A stretch of DNA of 64,000 bases. Origin: Planctomycetaceae bacterium (GTDB lineage: Bacteria > Planctomycetota > UBA1135 > GCA-002686595). Positions within the stretch are counted from its first letter, which is position 1. The number at the start of each line of letters is the position of its first letter. This document shows, one piece after another, positions 10,501 to 18,845 of this stretch. Under the pieces are notes generated by a model. It ran no database searches, was not told the DNA's origin, and saw only the letters and a list, made by a program, of their open reading frames with translations. Where the stretch lies: contig WYBT01000062.1 in assembly GCA_011525785.1 (NCBI GenBank), forward strand, positions 1 through 64,000. Direction: 5' to 3'. The position numbers and the translations under genes are program-made.

Positions 10501-10591
10501 GCAGGTCTGGTCGCAGTGGTACTACCGCGACCCCGCCGATCCGCAGGGCGTGGGCCTGTCGGACGGCCTGACGTTCATCATCTGCCCCTGA
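7547..10591 (+). CDS. Secreted M36-like metalloprotease with shared C-terminal domain (copy B)
   Basis: A 1014-residue paralogue of the preceding protease, with the same domain order: signal peptide (about 1-20), thermolysin/fungalysin-type propeptide, regulatory-like insert, catalytic domain, Ig-like and MAM-like domains, and the shared tail from about residue 874. The zinc site is HEDGH at 423-427 with Glu444 in GMGEGNAD, so the ligands are intact although the second variable residue differs from copy A (Asp for Ala). The tail keeps YCTGKINSQLC, VLNQKSSILFYG, GGTLCVQSPVRRT and ends FIICP. The start ATG has AGGA about 12 bp upstream. The pair arose by tandem duplication but has its own intergenic region and terminator, so the copies may be regulated differently. 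Confidence 0.88.
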   Translation: MKSYVALAIAIAAASAQLAAQSSSSNVPTRPPLDQALEQWREQHGGSWNLFLDSGTGYAEFVYGGSARLGFAPRSEADWFTAARESLAAARDLHGIEGATLVEHWTQFLPLGMVGTSDKMTVRFRQEVAGVPVDGGWINVLFDSRGTLLSIQTRALPGLVGFDTTPALTQVLGGDYALTAFSTETGFEGQLLHEPELVIAQVDGAEQRTGVLCWRSEVLWEHSSGEVAGGIYFIDARTGGVVRREELIHHFDISGNVKSFATPGTNPDTAANPETQQNMKYTRVTSGAVSTTTDANGNFTLVGVNPPANVTFVYDGTYNDVNNSSGSPYSLTVNLTAASGNNVVMNSPVNDLVTAQANINIGVNADRDWVRATNPTDSKADFIHTANANIAANCNAFFNGSSINFYVPGGGCVNTAYSTVVSHEDGHWLNVIYGTGNGSDGMGEGNADMWAMYVWDNAVVGAGFSGAGSQIRSGNNTRQFCGDANPGCYGGVHANGEVWMGAGWKVRRNLKNTLGATQGSLVANALLLGWMNSFNQTQIRSVIETQWLTLNDNDGNINNGTPQFTQIDSAFREQGFPGVTLVPFQFSGVTSLPNTGNQAGPYVVNANISSNFGGTVTAANLRYRVGSAGAFVSVPMTNTSGSAYSASIPGQPAPAVVYYYIEATDSFANTATFPSSAPAANVPVFAIGSLTTVFADEFNTDLGWTVTNTSLTSGAWTRGDPVGTTNSGEQAQPETGFPGGSAANCYFTGQGSAGGAAGSADIDGGPTQLLSPAIDATAGAVLVRYAAWLYNDDGDDVLTVSVSNNGGTSWVNARTYSGLRGGWFEDTFELSSFVAPTANVRLRFSVLDNPNNSITEAALDSVSVVAVSGGGLCSPVTNYCTGKINSQLCVASMTSIGAPSFGTPGPFNISAVDVLNQKSSILFYGYGPGSAPFKGGTLCVQSPVRRTPVVSSGGTVGADNCTGAPVVNFNTVIQSGGDPQLVAGAQVWSQWYYRDPADPQGVGLSDGLTFIICP

Positions 10592-10619
10592 GCGTCAGCG
10601 CGAGCTGATTCACAGCAGC

Positions 10620-10658
10620 GCGGGCCGGCGGGAGTCGCACTCTCGCCGGCCCGCTTTC
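10620..10658 (+). terminator. Rho-independent terminator after protease copy B
   Basis: An 11-bp perfect stem (10620-10630 with 10644-10654) that extends inward by further pairs, followed by TTTCTG. It lies in the 91-bp gap between the convergent protease B and the minus-strand secreted-protein gene, and its T-run is on the plus-strand side. Confidence 0.8.
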
Positions 10659-10682
10659 TGTTCCGAGCGCGACGCCCCGCGA

Positions 10683-12530
10683 TCAGGGGCAGAAGAAGCT
10701 CCACACGCCGTCGCTGACGTTGGTAGTGGCGCCGCTCGCAGCGCTGTCGCGGTACCAGAACTGGAAGCCCGCGCTCGCGCCGGGCGAGGTGCTCAGCGCC
10801 GGGTTCGAGGGGCTGGCGAGGTCGAGCGCGACGTGCGCGTGGCCGGCGGAGTCCGTGGTGACCAGCGCCAAGCGTGCGAAGGGGGGCTGCAGGCACAGCG
10901 AGCCGCCGAAGAAGGGCGCGGCGGGCATGCTCTGCGGACCGCCGAAGAAAATCCCGTTGACGAACGCGGGACAGCCGGCGACGCGCAGCTCGAAGTCCGC
11001 CCAGCCCAGGCTGGTCGAACCCTCGGCTGTCATCAGCGCGCCCGGGCCGACCGAGTTGGGGGAGGTCTGGCAGAACGGGGTCGAGACGCACGCGCTGGCG
11101 TTGCCCACGGTTCCGTCGGGATGCAGGCTCTGCGCGAAGATGTCGCCGCTGTCGCTGCGCTCGTCGCGCCACACGGCGCGCGCGACGCCGCTGCGGTCGA
11201 CGACCAGCTCGAGGTCGTCCTTGCTCACGAGCAGCGAGCTCACGGCGAGCGTGTTCGAGAACCACACGAACGATCCGTCGGGCGCGAGGCGTGCGGCGCG
11301 CACGCGCGTGCCGGGCAGCGGGGTCTGCGGCTGGTCGAAGAACAGGGCCAGCACGCCGTCGCCGAAGCGCACCACGCGCTCGAACGACTCGTTCTTGCCG
11401 TCCAGGGGTTCGACGCTCACGCCCGCAGCGCTCCACAGGCGCGTTCCCGCGGCGGAAATGCGCTGCGCGCCGACGCCCCACTGGGACTGCGCGCCGTTGC
11501 GGCGGTTGAAGACCACGATCGCCTCGCCGCCGGGCATGACCGCCAAGGCGGGGGTGAGCTGCTGGACGCCGGGCTCGCTCGCGACGCTGACGCCGTTGTG
11601 CGGGAAGAGCTCGAGGCCGTTCGCGTCGAGGTGCTGCACCGAGCTGGTGAAGGTGCTGAGCGGCGCCGCGTGCCAGGCGAGCCAGGCGCCGCCCGCGCCG
11701 TCGCTCGCGAGCAACGGCTGATAGGCGATCGGCACCGAGGTGGCGTCGAACACGGACACCGGGTTGCCGCCGTTCCACAGCGCTGCGCCGCTGGCGTCGA
11801 ACTTCTGCGCGCGGATGTGGCGCGGGCTCGAGAAGCTGGCCGTGTTGCGCAGCCACTGCACGATGAAGCCGCCGTTGTCGCTGGCGACCAGCGCGACGAA
11901 CGAGGGCTTCTCGCCGCTGGCGCCGTTGATGGTCACTTCCTGCAGGAAGGCCCCGCTGGTCGAGTAGCGCCGCACGTGCACTGCGCCGGTCCCGCTCGAA
12001 GGGATGCGCGCCCAGGCCACCGCGACGTCGCCGTTGGTGAGCTCGGCGACCACCGGGTTGGCGTCGAAATCGGCGTTGGCCGAAACCGTGACGCCGTTGG
12101 GGCCCCACAGGAACTGGCCCGCGGGCGAGAGCTTGTAGGCGTACACGTCGAGGTCCCCGCCGGCGCGGACGTCGGTGAACACCGCCAGCGCGTTGCCCTG
12201 GCTGTCGGACTGCAGGTCCCAACCGATCAGCGAACTGCTCTGGGGCTGGGTGCTGACCGCCAGGCCGTTGGGCGCGAAGGACTCGGTCCCGTCCGCCAGC
12301 AGGTGCTGCGCGTACACCGCGTAGCTCCCGCTGCGGTTGTCGAACCACCCGATCCAGGTGGCGCCGTCCGCCCCGACGGCGATCTGCGGGACGGTCTGGT
12401 CGCCGGGCTGCACGCACACCGGCGTGTTGAGCGCCGGGTCGGTCGACCACTGCGCCGAGGCGGCCGCCGAGCTCGCGCCGACGACGAAGATCCAACCGTT
12501 CAAGCGCCGCCCCGACGTGATGTGCTTCAT
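10683..12530 (-). CDS. Secreted beta-propeller-like protein with divergent shared C-terminal domain
   Basis: A 615-residue exported protein of unknown function. N-terminal signal peptide ends near ASAQ (residues about 24-27). Residues 40-470 contain repeated units resembling sialidase/BNR-type propeller blades, such as IGWFDNRSGSYAVYAQHL, AVFTDVRAGGDLDVYAYKL and AVWRDERSDSGDIFAQSL, each pairing a Trp or Phe, an Asp-x-Arg turn and a Tyr/Phe-Ala strand. Residues 484-615 form a more divergent version of the tail on the neighbouring proteases: FCQTSPNSVG, APFFGGSLCLQPPFARL, FQFWYRDS and a final FFCP. It converges on protease B and shares its tail type, so the locus may form a functional group. 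No catalytic residues are evident; surface binding is an inference. Confidence 0.75.
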   Translation of the reverse strand: MKHITSGRRLNGWIFVVGASSAAASAQWSTDPALNTPVCVQPGDQTVPQIAVGADGATWIGWFDNRSGSYAVYAQHLLADGTESFAPNGLAVSTQPQSSSLIGWDLQSDSQGNALAVFTDVRAGGDLDVYAYKLSPAGQFLWGPNGVTVSANADFDANPVVAELTNGDVAVAWARIPSSGTGAVHVRRYSTSGAFLQEVTINGASGEKPSFVALVASDNGGFIVQWLRNTASFSSPRHIRAQKFDASGAALWNGGNPVSVFDATSVPIAYQPLLASDGAGGAWLAWHAAPLSTFTSSVQHLDANGLELFPHNGVSVASEPGVQQLTPALAVMPGGEAIVVFNRRNGAQSQWGVGAQRISAAGTRLWSAAGVSVEPLDGKNESFERVVRFGDGVLALFFDQPQTPLPGTRVRAARLAPDGSFVWFSNTLAVSSLLVSKDDLELVVDRSGVARAVWRDERSDSGDIFAQSLHPDGTVGNASACVSTPFCQTSPNSVGPGALMTAEGSTSLGWADFELRVAGCPAFVNGIFFGGPQSMPAAPFFGGSLCLQPPFARLALVTTDSAGHAHVALDLASPSNPALSTSPGASAGFQFWYRDSAASGATTNVSDGVWSFFCP

Positions 12531-13392
12531 CAGAGCATCGTCACGGCCGCGCCGGGAATGCGCAATCTGCGCGCGCGATTCGACGCCGCGCTGGTCTCGC
12601 CTGGGGCCTTTGGGCGCGCGCGAAACTGCCGGCGCCGTCAGCGCACAAGAGAGCGCGCTCAGGGCGCAATCAGGTCGCGAGCAGCATCACAGTGCGATCA
12701 AGAGCAGCAGCGCTCCGACGACCACTGCGAGGGTCACCGACACAGCCGTGGGGGACGGGTCTGAGGTGCGAATCGAGGTGGGGATCCGTGCCACAAGGGC
12801 CTCCGATGGCCGGGCAGGAAGAGGGACGTTCGGGGTGCGCGCGACGACGGGCGCCGGTGCAAACCCGGGACTTTCATTGTGCGGGTCGTCCGCTTGGCGG
12901 GAAGCTGGTTTCTCTCAATCGCGAGCGACTTCCCGAAATTGAGCCGAACTCCGCCGCGGGTGCCTTCGTCGAACTCGCCGGGTTTCGCAGTCGGTGTCGT
13001 GCCTGCCTCGCCTTTGCGGCGCTGGCGCGGTGCGACCTCAGGACGGCGGCGAAGTACCCGACCACCGGCTGGAACTCCTCCGTTCCGGCCGGTGTCGTTT
13101 TCAGCTCTGAGCCGCGGCCGTACCCGCTCCTGCGCGGCTGGAACGGATCGCGTCGCCCTGCCCGCGCCGGCGGGCGGACCTGCTGCTCTCGATTCGCTCC
13201 CCGCGCTCGGCTAGTGTTCCCGCGCCGGGCATCGTCGACAGGCCCGGCGACTTGCGCGCCCCCGAGCGGCCCCCTCGGCAGCCAACTGGGCGCCCCCTGT
13301 CTGCGCCCGAGCGCGCCGACCGCGACGACGGACCTCCGCGTCCGGATTCCCCTTCGCCCGCCGGGACGCCCCGCGCCCGCCGCGCCTCCGCC
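12531..13392. other. 862-bp gap with no supported gene
   Basis: Lies between the divergent secreted-protein and pyruvate kinase genes and should hold promoters for both. Open frames here are either antisense extensions of neighbours or lack a start and ribosome binding site. The one notable item is a minus-strand frame ending at 12687 that closes with a hydrophobic VSVTLAVVVGALLLLIAL. It has an in-frame stop upstream and only a GTG (12794) as possible start, giving 35 residues. Confidence 0.5.
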
Positions 13393-14862
13393 ATGTCCAC
13401 GCCACAGCCCGTTTCCAACCTGCACTCTTCGGCGCACGACGACGCGCGCCCGGCCACGAAGATCGTGGCCACCATCGGTCCGGCCTCCGAGGACCGCTTG
13501 ATCGCCTTGATCGACGCGGGCATGGCGCTCGCGCGCATCAACTTCAGCCACGGGAACGAGGACGACCACCGCCGGCGCGTGGAGAAGGTCCGCACGGCAG
13601 CCCGGCTGCGCGGAACCCCGATCGGCATCCTGGCGGACATCCAGGGGCCCAAGATGCGCCTGGGGCAGATCGCGGGCAGCGAGGCGCGCCTTGCGGCCGG
13701 CGAAGAGGTGCGCCTGTTCGAAGGGACGCGCTCCAGCGACCCGACGCGGATCCCGCTCAACTTCTCCGGCTTCCGCGACAGCGTGAAGCCGCAGGATCGC
13801 GTGCTGCTCGCGGATGCGGCGGTCGAGCTGATCGTCACGGCCGTCGAGCCCGACGCGCTGGTCGCGCGCGTGCAGCGCCCGGGCGTGATCGCCGACCGCA
13901 AGGGCGTGCACTTCCCCGACTCGCTGCTCTCGGCGGAGCTCCCGACGCAGCAGGACCGCAAGCACATCGCGCTGGCTCAGGAGCTGGGCATCGACTTCCT
14001 GGGCGTCTCGTTCGTCTCGCGCGCCGCCGACCTCGAGCGCATCCGCGAACTCGCGCCGCGCCTGCTGCTGGTGGCCAAGATCGAGCGGCGCACGGCGCTC
14101 GACGACCTGCAGGCCATTCTCGAGGCCACCGACGGCGTGATGGTGGCGCGCGGGGACCTGGGCGTCGAAGTGCACCTCGAGCACCTGCCGATGGTGCAAA
14201 AGCACCTGATCGCCGAGTCGGTCAAGGCCGGCAAGTTCGTGATCACCGCGACCGAGATGCTCGAGTCGATGATCCACGCCTCGCGGCCGACGCGCGCGGA
14301 AGTGACCGACGTCGCCAACGCCGTGCTCGACGGCACGGACGCCTTGATGCTCTCGGCCGAGACCGCGGTGGGAGAGCACCCCGTCGAAGCCGTGCGCGCC
14401 ATGGCGCGCATCGCCCGCGCCGTAGAGACCTCGCCGCGCTTTCGCGAGCTCACGCGGGTTTCCTTCCGCCAGAACGAGCCGACCTTCTCGAACGCCACGG
14501 CGCTCGCTGCGGCGCAGGCGGCCGAGGCGCTGCGCATCTCGAAGATCATCTGCTTCACCGAGACGGGCAACACGGTGCGGTTGCTGTCGCGCTACCGCGT
14601 GGCGGGCGAGATCATTGCGCTCACGCCGAACGAACGCACCTTGCACGCGATGACCGTGCTCAGCCACGTGCGTCCGCTGCTGTGCGCGCGTGAAACAAGC
14701 CTCGAGGACATGCTCCACGCGGCGCAGGTCACCTTGGTGGAGAACGGGCTGTGCGTGAACGGCGAGGAGATCATCTTCGTCGCCGGCGTGCCGCCTGGCG
14801 TGGCGCGCTCGACGAACGTGATGAAGCTGCACCGCATCGGCGAGGTCACGCGCTTTCAGTGA
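13393..14862 (+). CDS. pyk: Pyruvate kinase
   Basis: Converts phosphoenolpyruvate and ADP to pyruvate and ATP in glycolysis. The 489-residue protein has KIVATIGPAS and ARINFSHGN at the N-terminus, ILADIQGPKMRLG, the signature VAKIERR for the catalytic Lys, MVARGDLGVE, and SRPTRAEVTDVANAVLDGTD with MLSAETAVGEHP. The usual ATQMLESM reads ATEMLESM here, a single Gln-to-Glu change next to the active site. The C-terminal domain (FTETGNTVRLLSRYR) is complete. The start is the first ATG giving a normal N-terminus; about 20 residues precede the conserved core. FlhG follows after 90 bp. Confidence 0.96.
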   Translation: MSTPQPVSNLHSSAHDDARPATKIVATIGPASEDRLIALIDAGMALARINFSHGNEDDHRRRVEKVRTAARLRGTPIGILADIQGPKMRLGQIAGSEARLAAGEEVRLFEGTRSSDPTRIPLNFSGFRDSVKPQDRVLLADAAVELIVTAVEPDALVARVQRPGVIADRKGVHFPDSLLSAELPTQQDRKHIALAQELGIDFLGVSFVSRAADLERIRELAPRLLLVAKIERRTALDDLQAILEATDGVMVARGDLGVEVHLEHLPMVQKHLIAESVKAGKFVITATEMLESMIHASRPTRAEVTDVANAVLDGTDALMLSAETAVGEHPVEAVRAMARIARAVETSPRFRELTRVSFRQNEPTFSNATALAAAQAAEALRISKIICFTETGNTVRLLSRYRVAGEIIALTPNERTLHAMTVLSHVRPLLCARETSLEDMLHAAQVTLVENGLCVNGEEIIFVAGVPPGVARSTNVMKLHRIGEVTRFQ

Positions 14863-14952
14863 GAGCAGGCGGCGAGGATCCCGCGCTGGGTTGTTGACTG
14901 GCTCTGTGCGCAGCGATCTTCTATCGCGCCGCCCGCGTGGCGAGCGCTCCCC

Positions 14953-15834
14953 ATGCTCGACCTCTCACCGCTCGCCATCTGGCGCAACTCGGCCTTCAGC
15001 CGCGCCGTCGACGCCGAGCGGCGCATGCGCCAGAGTTCGACGGTCACCGCGCGCGTGGTGTGCGTGGCGAGCGGCAAGGGCGGCACCGGCAAGAGCGTCG
15101 TAGCGACGAACCTCGCCGTGCTGCGGGCCCAGCGCGGCGAGCGCGTGCTCCTGATCGACTTCGACGCCGGCCTCGCCAACGACCACCTGCTGCTCGGCCT
15201 CGCGCCGCCCTTCGATCTGGGCCACGTGGTCGAGGGCCGCGCCACGGTCGCCGATGCGATGGTCGAGGGCCCCGCCGGGCTGCGGCTGCTCTCGGGCGGC
15301 GTCGGTCGCCACGTGCTCGCCCATCCCACGCGCCGCGAGTTCGAGCGCCTGCTCAAGGCCCTGCGGCCGCTCGAGGACGAGTTCGATCTGATCGTGGTCG
15401 ACCACGGCGCGGGCATCGGCTACACGACCGTCACGCACCTGTGCGCCGCGACCACGCTGCTGCTGGTGACCGGCCACGAAGTGACCGCCCTCTCCGACGC
15501 CTACGCGCTCTACAAGCGCGCCTGTCTGGTCAACCCCTCGCTGCGCGTCGGCGTCGTCTTCAACCGCACGCCCGCCCCCGAGTCCGCGGACTCGGCCTGG
15601 GAGCGCCTGCGCGGCGTGTGCCGCAAGTTCCTGGGCCGCCAGCCCGAACTCGTGGGCTACGTCCCCGCCGACCTCTCCGTCAGCCGCAGCGTCGACCTGC
15701 GCACCCCGGTCAGCCTGGTCGAGCCCGACTCCCTCGCCGCGCGCGGCCTGGCGCAGGTGGCGCGCTGGCCGCAGATCGACGTCGCGCGCTCGGTCGAGCC
15801 GTTCTACGAGCGCGCGCTCAAGGCGCTGCACTGA
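14953..15834 (+). CDS. FlhG/YlxH-like MinD-family ATPase
   Basis: A 293-residue deviant Walker-A ATPase. Residues 1-36 form an N-terminal extension, followed by VVCVASGKGGTGKSVVATNLAV (the P-loop with its two signature Lys residues), LIDFDAGLANDHLLLG and the VVDHGAG Walker-B region. Among ParA/MinD relatives, the LIDFDAGLAN run and the short length best match FlhG, which controls flagellar number and placement together with FlhF. No flhF or other flagellar gene is adjacent, so the role is inferred from family only. A FliA/WhiG-type sigma gene does occur at 53952-55031. TTGACT at 14894-14899 is a possible -35 element but no good -10 follows. Confidence 0.75.
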   Translation: MLDLSPLAIWRNSAFSRAVDAERRMRQSSTVTARVVCVASGKGGTGKSVVATNLAVLRAQRGERVLLIDFDAGLANDHLLLGLAPPFDLGHVVEGRATVADAMVEGPAGLRLLSGGVGRHVLAHPTRREFERLLKALRPLEDEFDLIVVDHGAGIGYTTVTHLCAATTLLLVTGHEVTALSDAYALYKRACLVNPSLRVGVVFNRTPAPESADSAWERLRGVCRKFLGRQPELVGYVPADLSVSRSVDLRTPVSLVEPDSLAARGLAQVARWPQIDVARSVEPFYERALKALH

Positions 15835-15955
15835 GCCGCACCGCCGGATCGTCGCCCCTCCGCGACCGGCCTGCTCACCGGGCCCTTCGAAAGTGCCGGG
15901 CTCGTGACTTCCGCCCGCGGAGTGGATACTCGTGCGGGGGGGACTGGACGTCACG

Positions 15956-17155
15956 ATGGCAGGCATGAACCTTTCGCTCGGAGTGCGCCGCGCGCTGGCG
16001 GTCGGCGTCGCGGTGTGGAGCGCGCTGAGCGTCGCCTTCGCCCAAGCGCCGCAGGCCCCCGATGGCCGGCGCGGTTTCGGCGTGCACACGCCAGTGAACG
16101 ACGTGCTCTCGCTCGTGCGTTCGAATGCCGAGCCCGAGCGCGCCTTCATGGCCGAACTCGACGGCCTGACGAGCGAGATAAAGGTGCTAGTGGCGTTGGC
16201 GCGGCACAGCTACGAGCAGGCGCACTACTTCGATTTGCTCCAAGCGCGCGACGAGCGCAGCGTCGACCTGCTGCACGCGCGCTTCGCCGAACTCGACGCC
16301 GATCCGCTGCCCGTGCTCCAGGCCGGCGGCCCGATGGCGCGAGCGCTGGCCTCGATGCTGCTCGACACGCGTTTCCGTGTCCGCGCGCAGGTGCTGGGCG
16401 GCTGCGAGGCGGAGTTGGGCGAGCTCGAGCGCGGCCTGCGCGTGCTGCGCGCCGCGACCGACGGCTTCGTGCTGCTCAGCCAGGCCCAGTCGAGCAACAT
16501 CACCGCGCGCGTCGACCTCGCGGCGGCCGTGCTGCGTGCGGTGCGCAACGACCTGCGAGCGCTGCGCGAGTCGAGCGGCGGCTCCGAGCTCGATCCGGCG
16601 GCCGTTGACCGACTGCTCGAGCTGGCGCGCTCGTCGGAGGGCGAGGGCGTGCGCCGCGCGGGCGTGGTGCGCCAGCGCGAGTCCGCGCTCCGCATGCAGC
16701 AGCTGATGGCTTCCGCGCTGTTCAGCACGCGCTTGCGTCCACAGCTCGCGCCGACCATCGCCTGGCGCGACGACCTGCTGCGCGAAGCGAGGGACCTGGC
16801 CGCGCAAGCCGAGCGCGCGCTGCCCGAGGCCGACGCCAGCGCGCCGCCGGACCCGCAGTTGGCGGCGCTGTCCAAGTCGGAGCGCATCCGACGCGCCGGT
16901 GCGCTCGCGCGCCAGGCGGCCGAGTTCGATCCGCTGGCCGATGACGCAGTCTGGATCGTGGCCCACGCCGCCGAGTTCCAGTTCGGTCTGCTCGAGTCGC
17001 GCCCGTGGTACGACCGCTACCTCGCGCTGCGCCGCATCCGCAGCCACGACCACCGCTCGTACCAGGAGCGAAAGCTCACCGCGCGCGAGAGCGAAGCGCT
17101 CGAGGCCGTGCAGCGCGGCCTCGTGCCCGGCGATCCGCGCATGCGCGGGCTGTAG
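15956..17155 (+). CDS. Secreted protein of unknown function
   Basis: A 399-residue protein that I do not recognise. A signal peptide covers about residues 1-30 (RRALAVGVAVWSALSVAFAQA, cut near AFA/QA). The rest is rich in Ala, Leu, Arg and Glu and predicted mostly helical. A Tyr/Trp-rich end (SRPWYDRYLALRRIRSHDHRSYQERK) precedes a charged C-terminus. No cysteines or catalytic motifs stand out. Alternative starts are GTG 15932 and ATG 15965; I chose the first ATG, which has a G-run upstream. GATACT at 15925-15930 could be its -10 box. The neighbour on the right is convergent, with 59 bp between. Confidence 0.6.
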   Translation: MAGMNLSLGVRRALAVGVAVWSALSVAFAQAPQAPDGRRGFGVHTPVNDVLSLVRSNAEPERAFMAELDGLTSEIKVLVALARHSYEQAHYFDLLQARDERSVDLLHARFAELDADPLPVLQAGGPMARALASMLLDTRFRVRAQVLGGCEAELGELERGLRVLRAATDGFVLLSQAQSSNITARVDLAAAVLRAVRNDLRALRESSGGSELDPAAVDRLLELARSSEGEGVRRAGVVRQRESALRMQQLMASALFSTRLRPQLAPTIAWRDDLLREARDLAAQAERALPEADASAPPDPQLAALSKSERIRRAGALARQAAEFDPLADDAVWIVAHAAEFQFGLLESRPWYDRYLALRRIRSHDHRSYQERKLTARESEALEAVQRGLVPGDPRMRGL

Positions 17156-17214
17156 CGCATTCAGCGACGCGTCGACGGACCTAACGTGTTGCGCGTCGTT
17201 CGGGCCGGCCGGTC

Positions 17215-18627
17215 TTACGGGCAGACCGCGAACTCGAGAGCGTCCGAAAGCGTCGCTGGCTTGACCGATGCAGGGTCGCGTCGCCACGCCTGAGCCTGCA
17301 CGAGTTGGCCCGCCACCCGCGGATTGCCGAGCGCGCCCGGCGCGCCCGCCATGTAGGCGTTCCAGTCGAGCGTGAGCGCTCCGTCGCAGGCGCCCGCCGT
17401 GCCTCCCGTATCGCCCACGCTCGTCCGCTGAAGTGGGGCGTTCATGCACAGGAGCCCCTTCGATCCCGGCAGCGCCGCGAGGGCCCGACCGCTGACACCG
17501 TAGAACACCAGCCCACTGCGCTGGCCGGACATCGCCGTGAAACTCAACGTGAAGCCCGACGCAGCAGTCGCGCTGGCTGCACCCGTCGACGAAGCGGAGG
17601 ACGAGCAGCCGTCCGCGGAAATCCCGGGCGTGCAGTAGCTCACCGCGCCGCACGTCGGCGCCAGAAGCACCAAGTAAGCGTCGTTGCCTTCGAAGGCGAG
17701 GGCGGCGATCTGGCCGCTGTCGTTGATCGCGCCGGCGAACGTGAAGGTCAGCTCTGGCGCCAGCGCGAGCGCGTTGAGGTCGAACGTCGCCACACCAAAG
17801 TCCACCCATGCGCGGCTTTGTCCGGCCACGATCGCGTAGCCCACTGCTGTCGCGGAGTTGTTGATGTCCGCGCCCGAACCGAAGGTCGCGTTGGGAAGTG
17901 AGACGTTGCGCAGCACGCCCGCGCTCCAGACGAACGCACTGAATCCTTGGGGGCCGACGTAGATCCCCGTTGCATCGCCCGCATCGTTCAACGCCTCGAC
18001 GCGGCCCTGGCTGGTGTTGGGAGTCAGATCGATGCAGGCGCCCTGGCGCCACACGCCGGCCGTGTGGCGGCCCTGAGTGGTGATCAGTTCTCCGCCGACA
18101 TCGCCGAAGTTGTTGAGGTCAGTCGGGACCAGTTTGCTGAACCCCGGGCTCAGGGCGAGCGGCGTGAACACGCTGTTCTGCCAAACGAAGCACTCGACGC
18201 CGCCGGCCAATCCGGCGATCGCGCCCGCCGCGTTGATCGCTTCCGCCGTGGTCGACAGCCACGGGCCGTAGGTTCCGAGCGGGATCAGCGTCGTGCCAGG
18301 CCGGCGCCAGCCGAAGCTCGTGCTGCCCGTCGTGGTCGACCCTACAAGCTCAGCGTTCGGACCGATGTCGCTCGCCAACGTGGTGGCTCCGCCCACCTGC
18401 GTCAGGCCGGACGAATCCCAGAGGTAGCCGTTCTGGAACTGCGACGAGGCGCCGAAGTAGTGCGTGACGCTGGCGTTGCCGTTCGCGTCGAGCCCCGTCG
18501 GCCCGATGTTCCCTGGCAGGCTCGAGACGTTCACGGACCGGACGACCACGTAGCCGGTTTGCGCAGCGGCCGCGCCCGAAAGGCTCAGGGCCGCGAGCGC
18601 GGCGCGAAACGACGGGCGATAGCACAT
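17215..18627 (-). CDS. Secreted HAF-repeat protein with shared C-terminal domain
   Basis: A 470-residue exported protein. After a signal peptide (ending near GAAAAQ, about residue 22), residues 25-320 carry HAF-type repeats, each built around a Gly/Asn/Asp turn of the type INAAGAIAGLAGG, LNNFGDVGGE, LNDAGDATGIY, INNSATAVGYA and INDSGQIAALA, followed by a Trp-containing strand. Residues 327-470 form the tail shared with the proteases: SYCTPGISADGC, GLVFYGVSG, LLCMNAPLQRT, AWRRDP, LSDALEFAVCP. The start has AAGGA 8 bp upstream on the minus strand, which fixes it against longer in-frame starts up to 18759. Function unknown; the repeat and tail suggest an extracellular or surface protein. Confidence 0.82.
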   Translation of the reverse strand: MCYRPSFRAALAALSLSGAAAAQTGYVVVRSVNVSSLPGNIGPTGLDANGNASVTHYFGASSQFQNGYLWDSSGLTQVGGATTLASDIGPNAELVGSTTTGSTSFGWRRPGTTLIPLGTYGPWLSTTAEAINAAGAIAGLAGGVECFVWQNSVFTPLALSPGFSKLVPTDLNNFGDVGGELITTQGRHTAGVWRQGACIDLTPNTSQGRVEALNDAGDATGIYVGPQGFSAFVWSAGVLRNVSLPNATFGSGADINNSATAVGYAIVAGQSRAWVDFGVATFDLNALALAPELTFTFAGAINDSGQIAALAFEGNDAYLVLLAPTCGAVSYCTPGISADGCSSSASSTGAASATAASGFTLSFTAMSGQRSGLVFYGVSGRALAALPGSKGLLCMNAPLQRTSVGDTGGTAGACDGALTLDWNAYMAGAPGALGNPRVAGQLVQAQAWRRDPASVKPATLSDALEFAVCP

Positions 18628-18845
18628 GAGTGATGTCCTTGCTGGCTGGCGCATGGCGTCGAAGCGCCCACGCGAGCATTGAAGATCCAGAAGTCGTCGC
18701 GCCCCAGCCAATTCTAGTCGAACGCGACTCGCCGCGTGGCTTCGGCCGCGGGGCCGCACGGCAAGCGTGAAGTGCAGTGGTTATCCTCTTGGATCAGTCG
18801 GCGCGCGCGGGAAGGGCCCGGACGCGCGTCGGACGCCCCCAGCCG

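Noticed and set aside
12687-12794. Minus-strand 35-codon frame ending in a hydrophobic helix
   Set aside because: Only a GTG start, no Shine-Dalgarno, and a stop a short way upstream; too weak to call, although the C-terminal helix is striking.
12874-14832. 652-codon minus-strand frame overlapping pyruvate kinase
   Set aside because: Antisense to a certain gene; composition typical of a shadow frame.
14894-14899. TTGACT as a -35 element for the FlhG-like gene
   Set aside because: Candidate -10 hexamers downstream are at wrong spacing or poor match.
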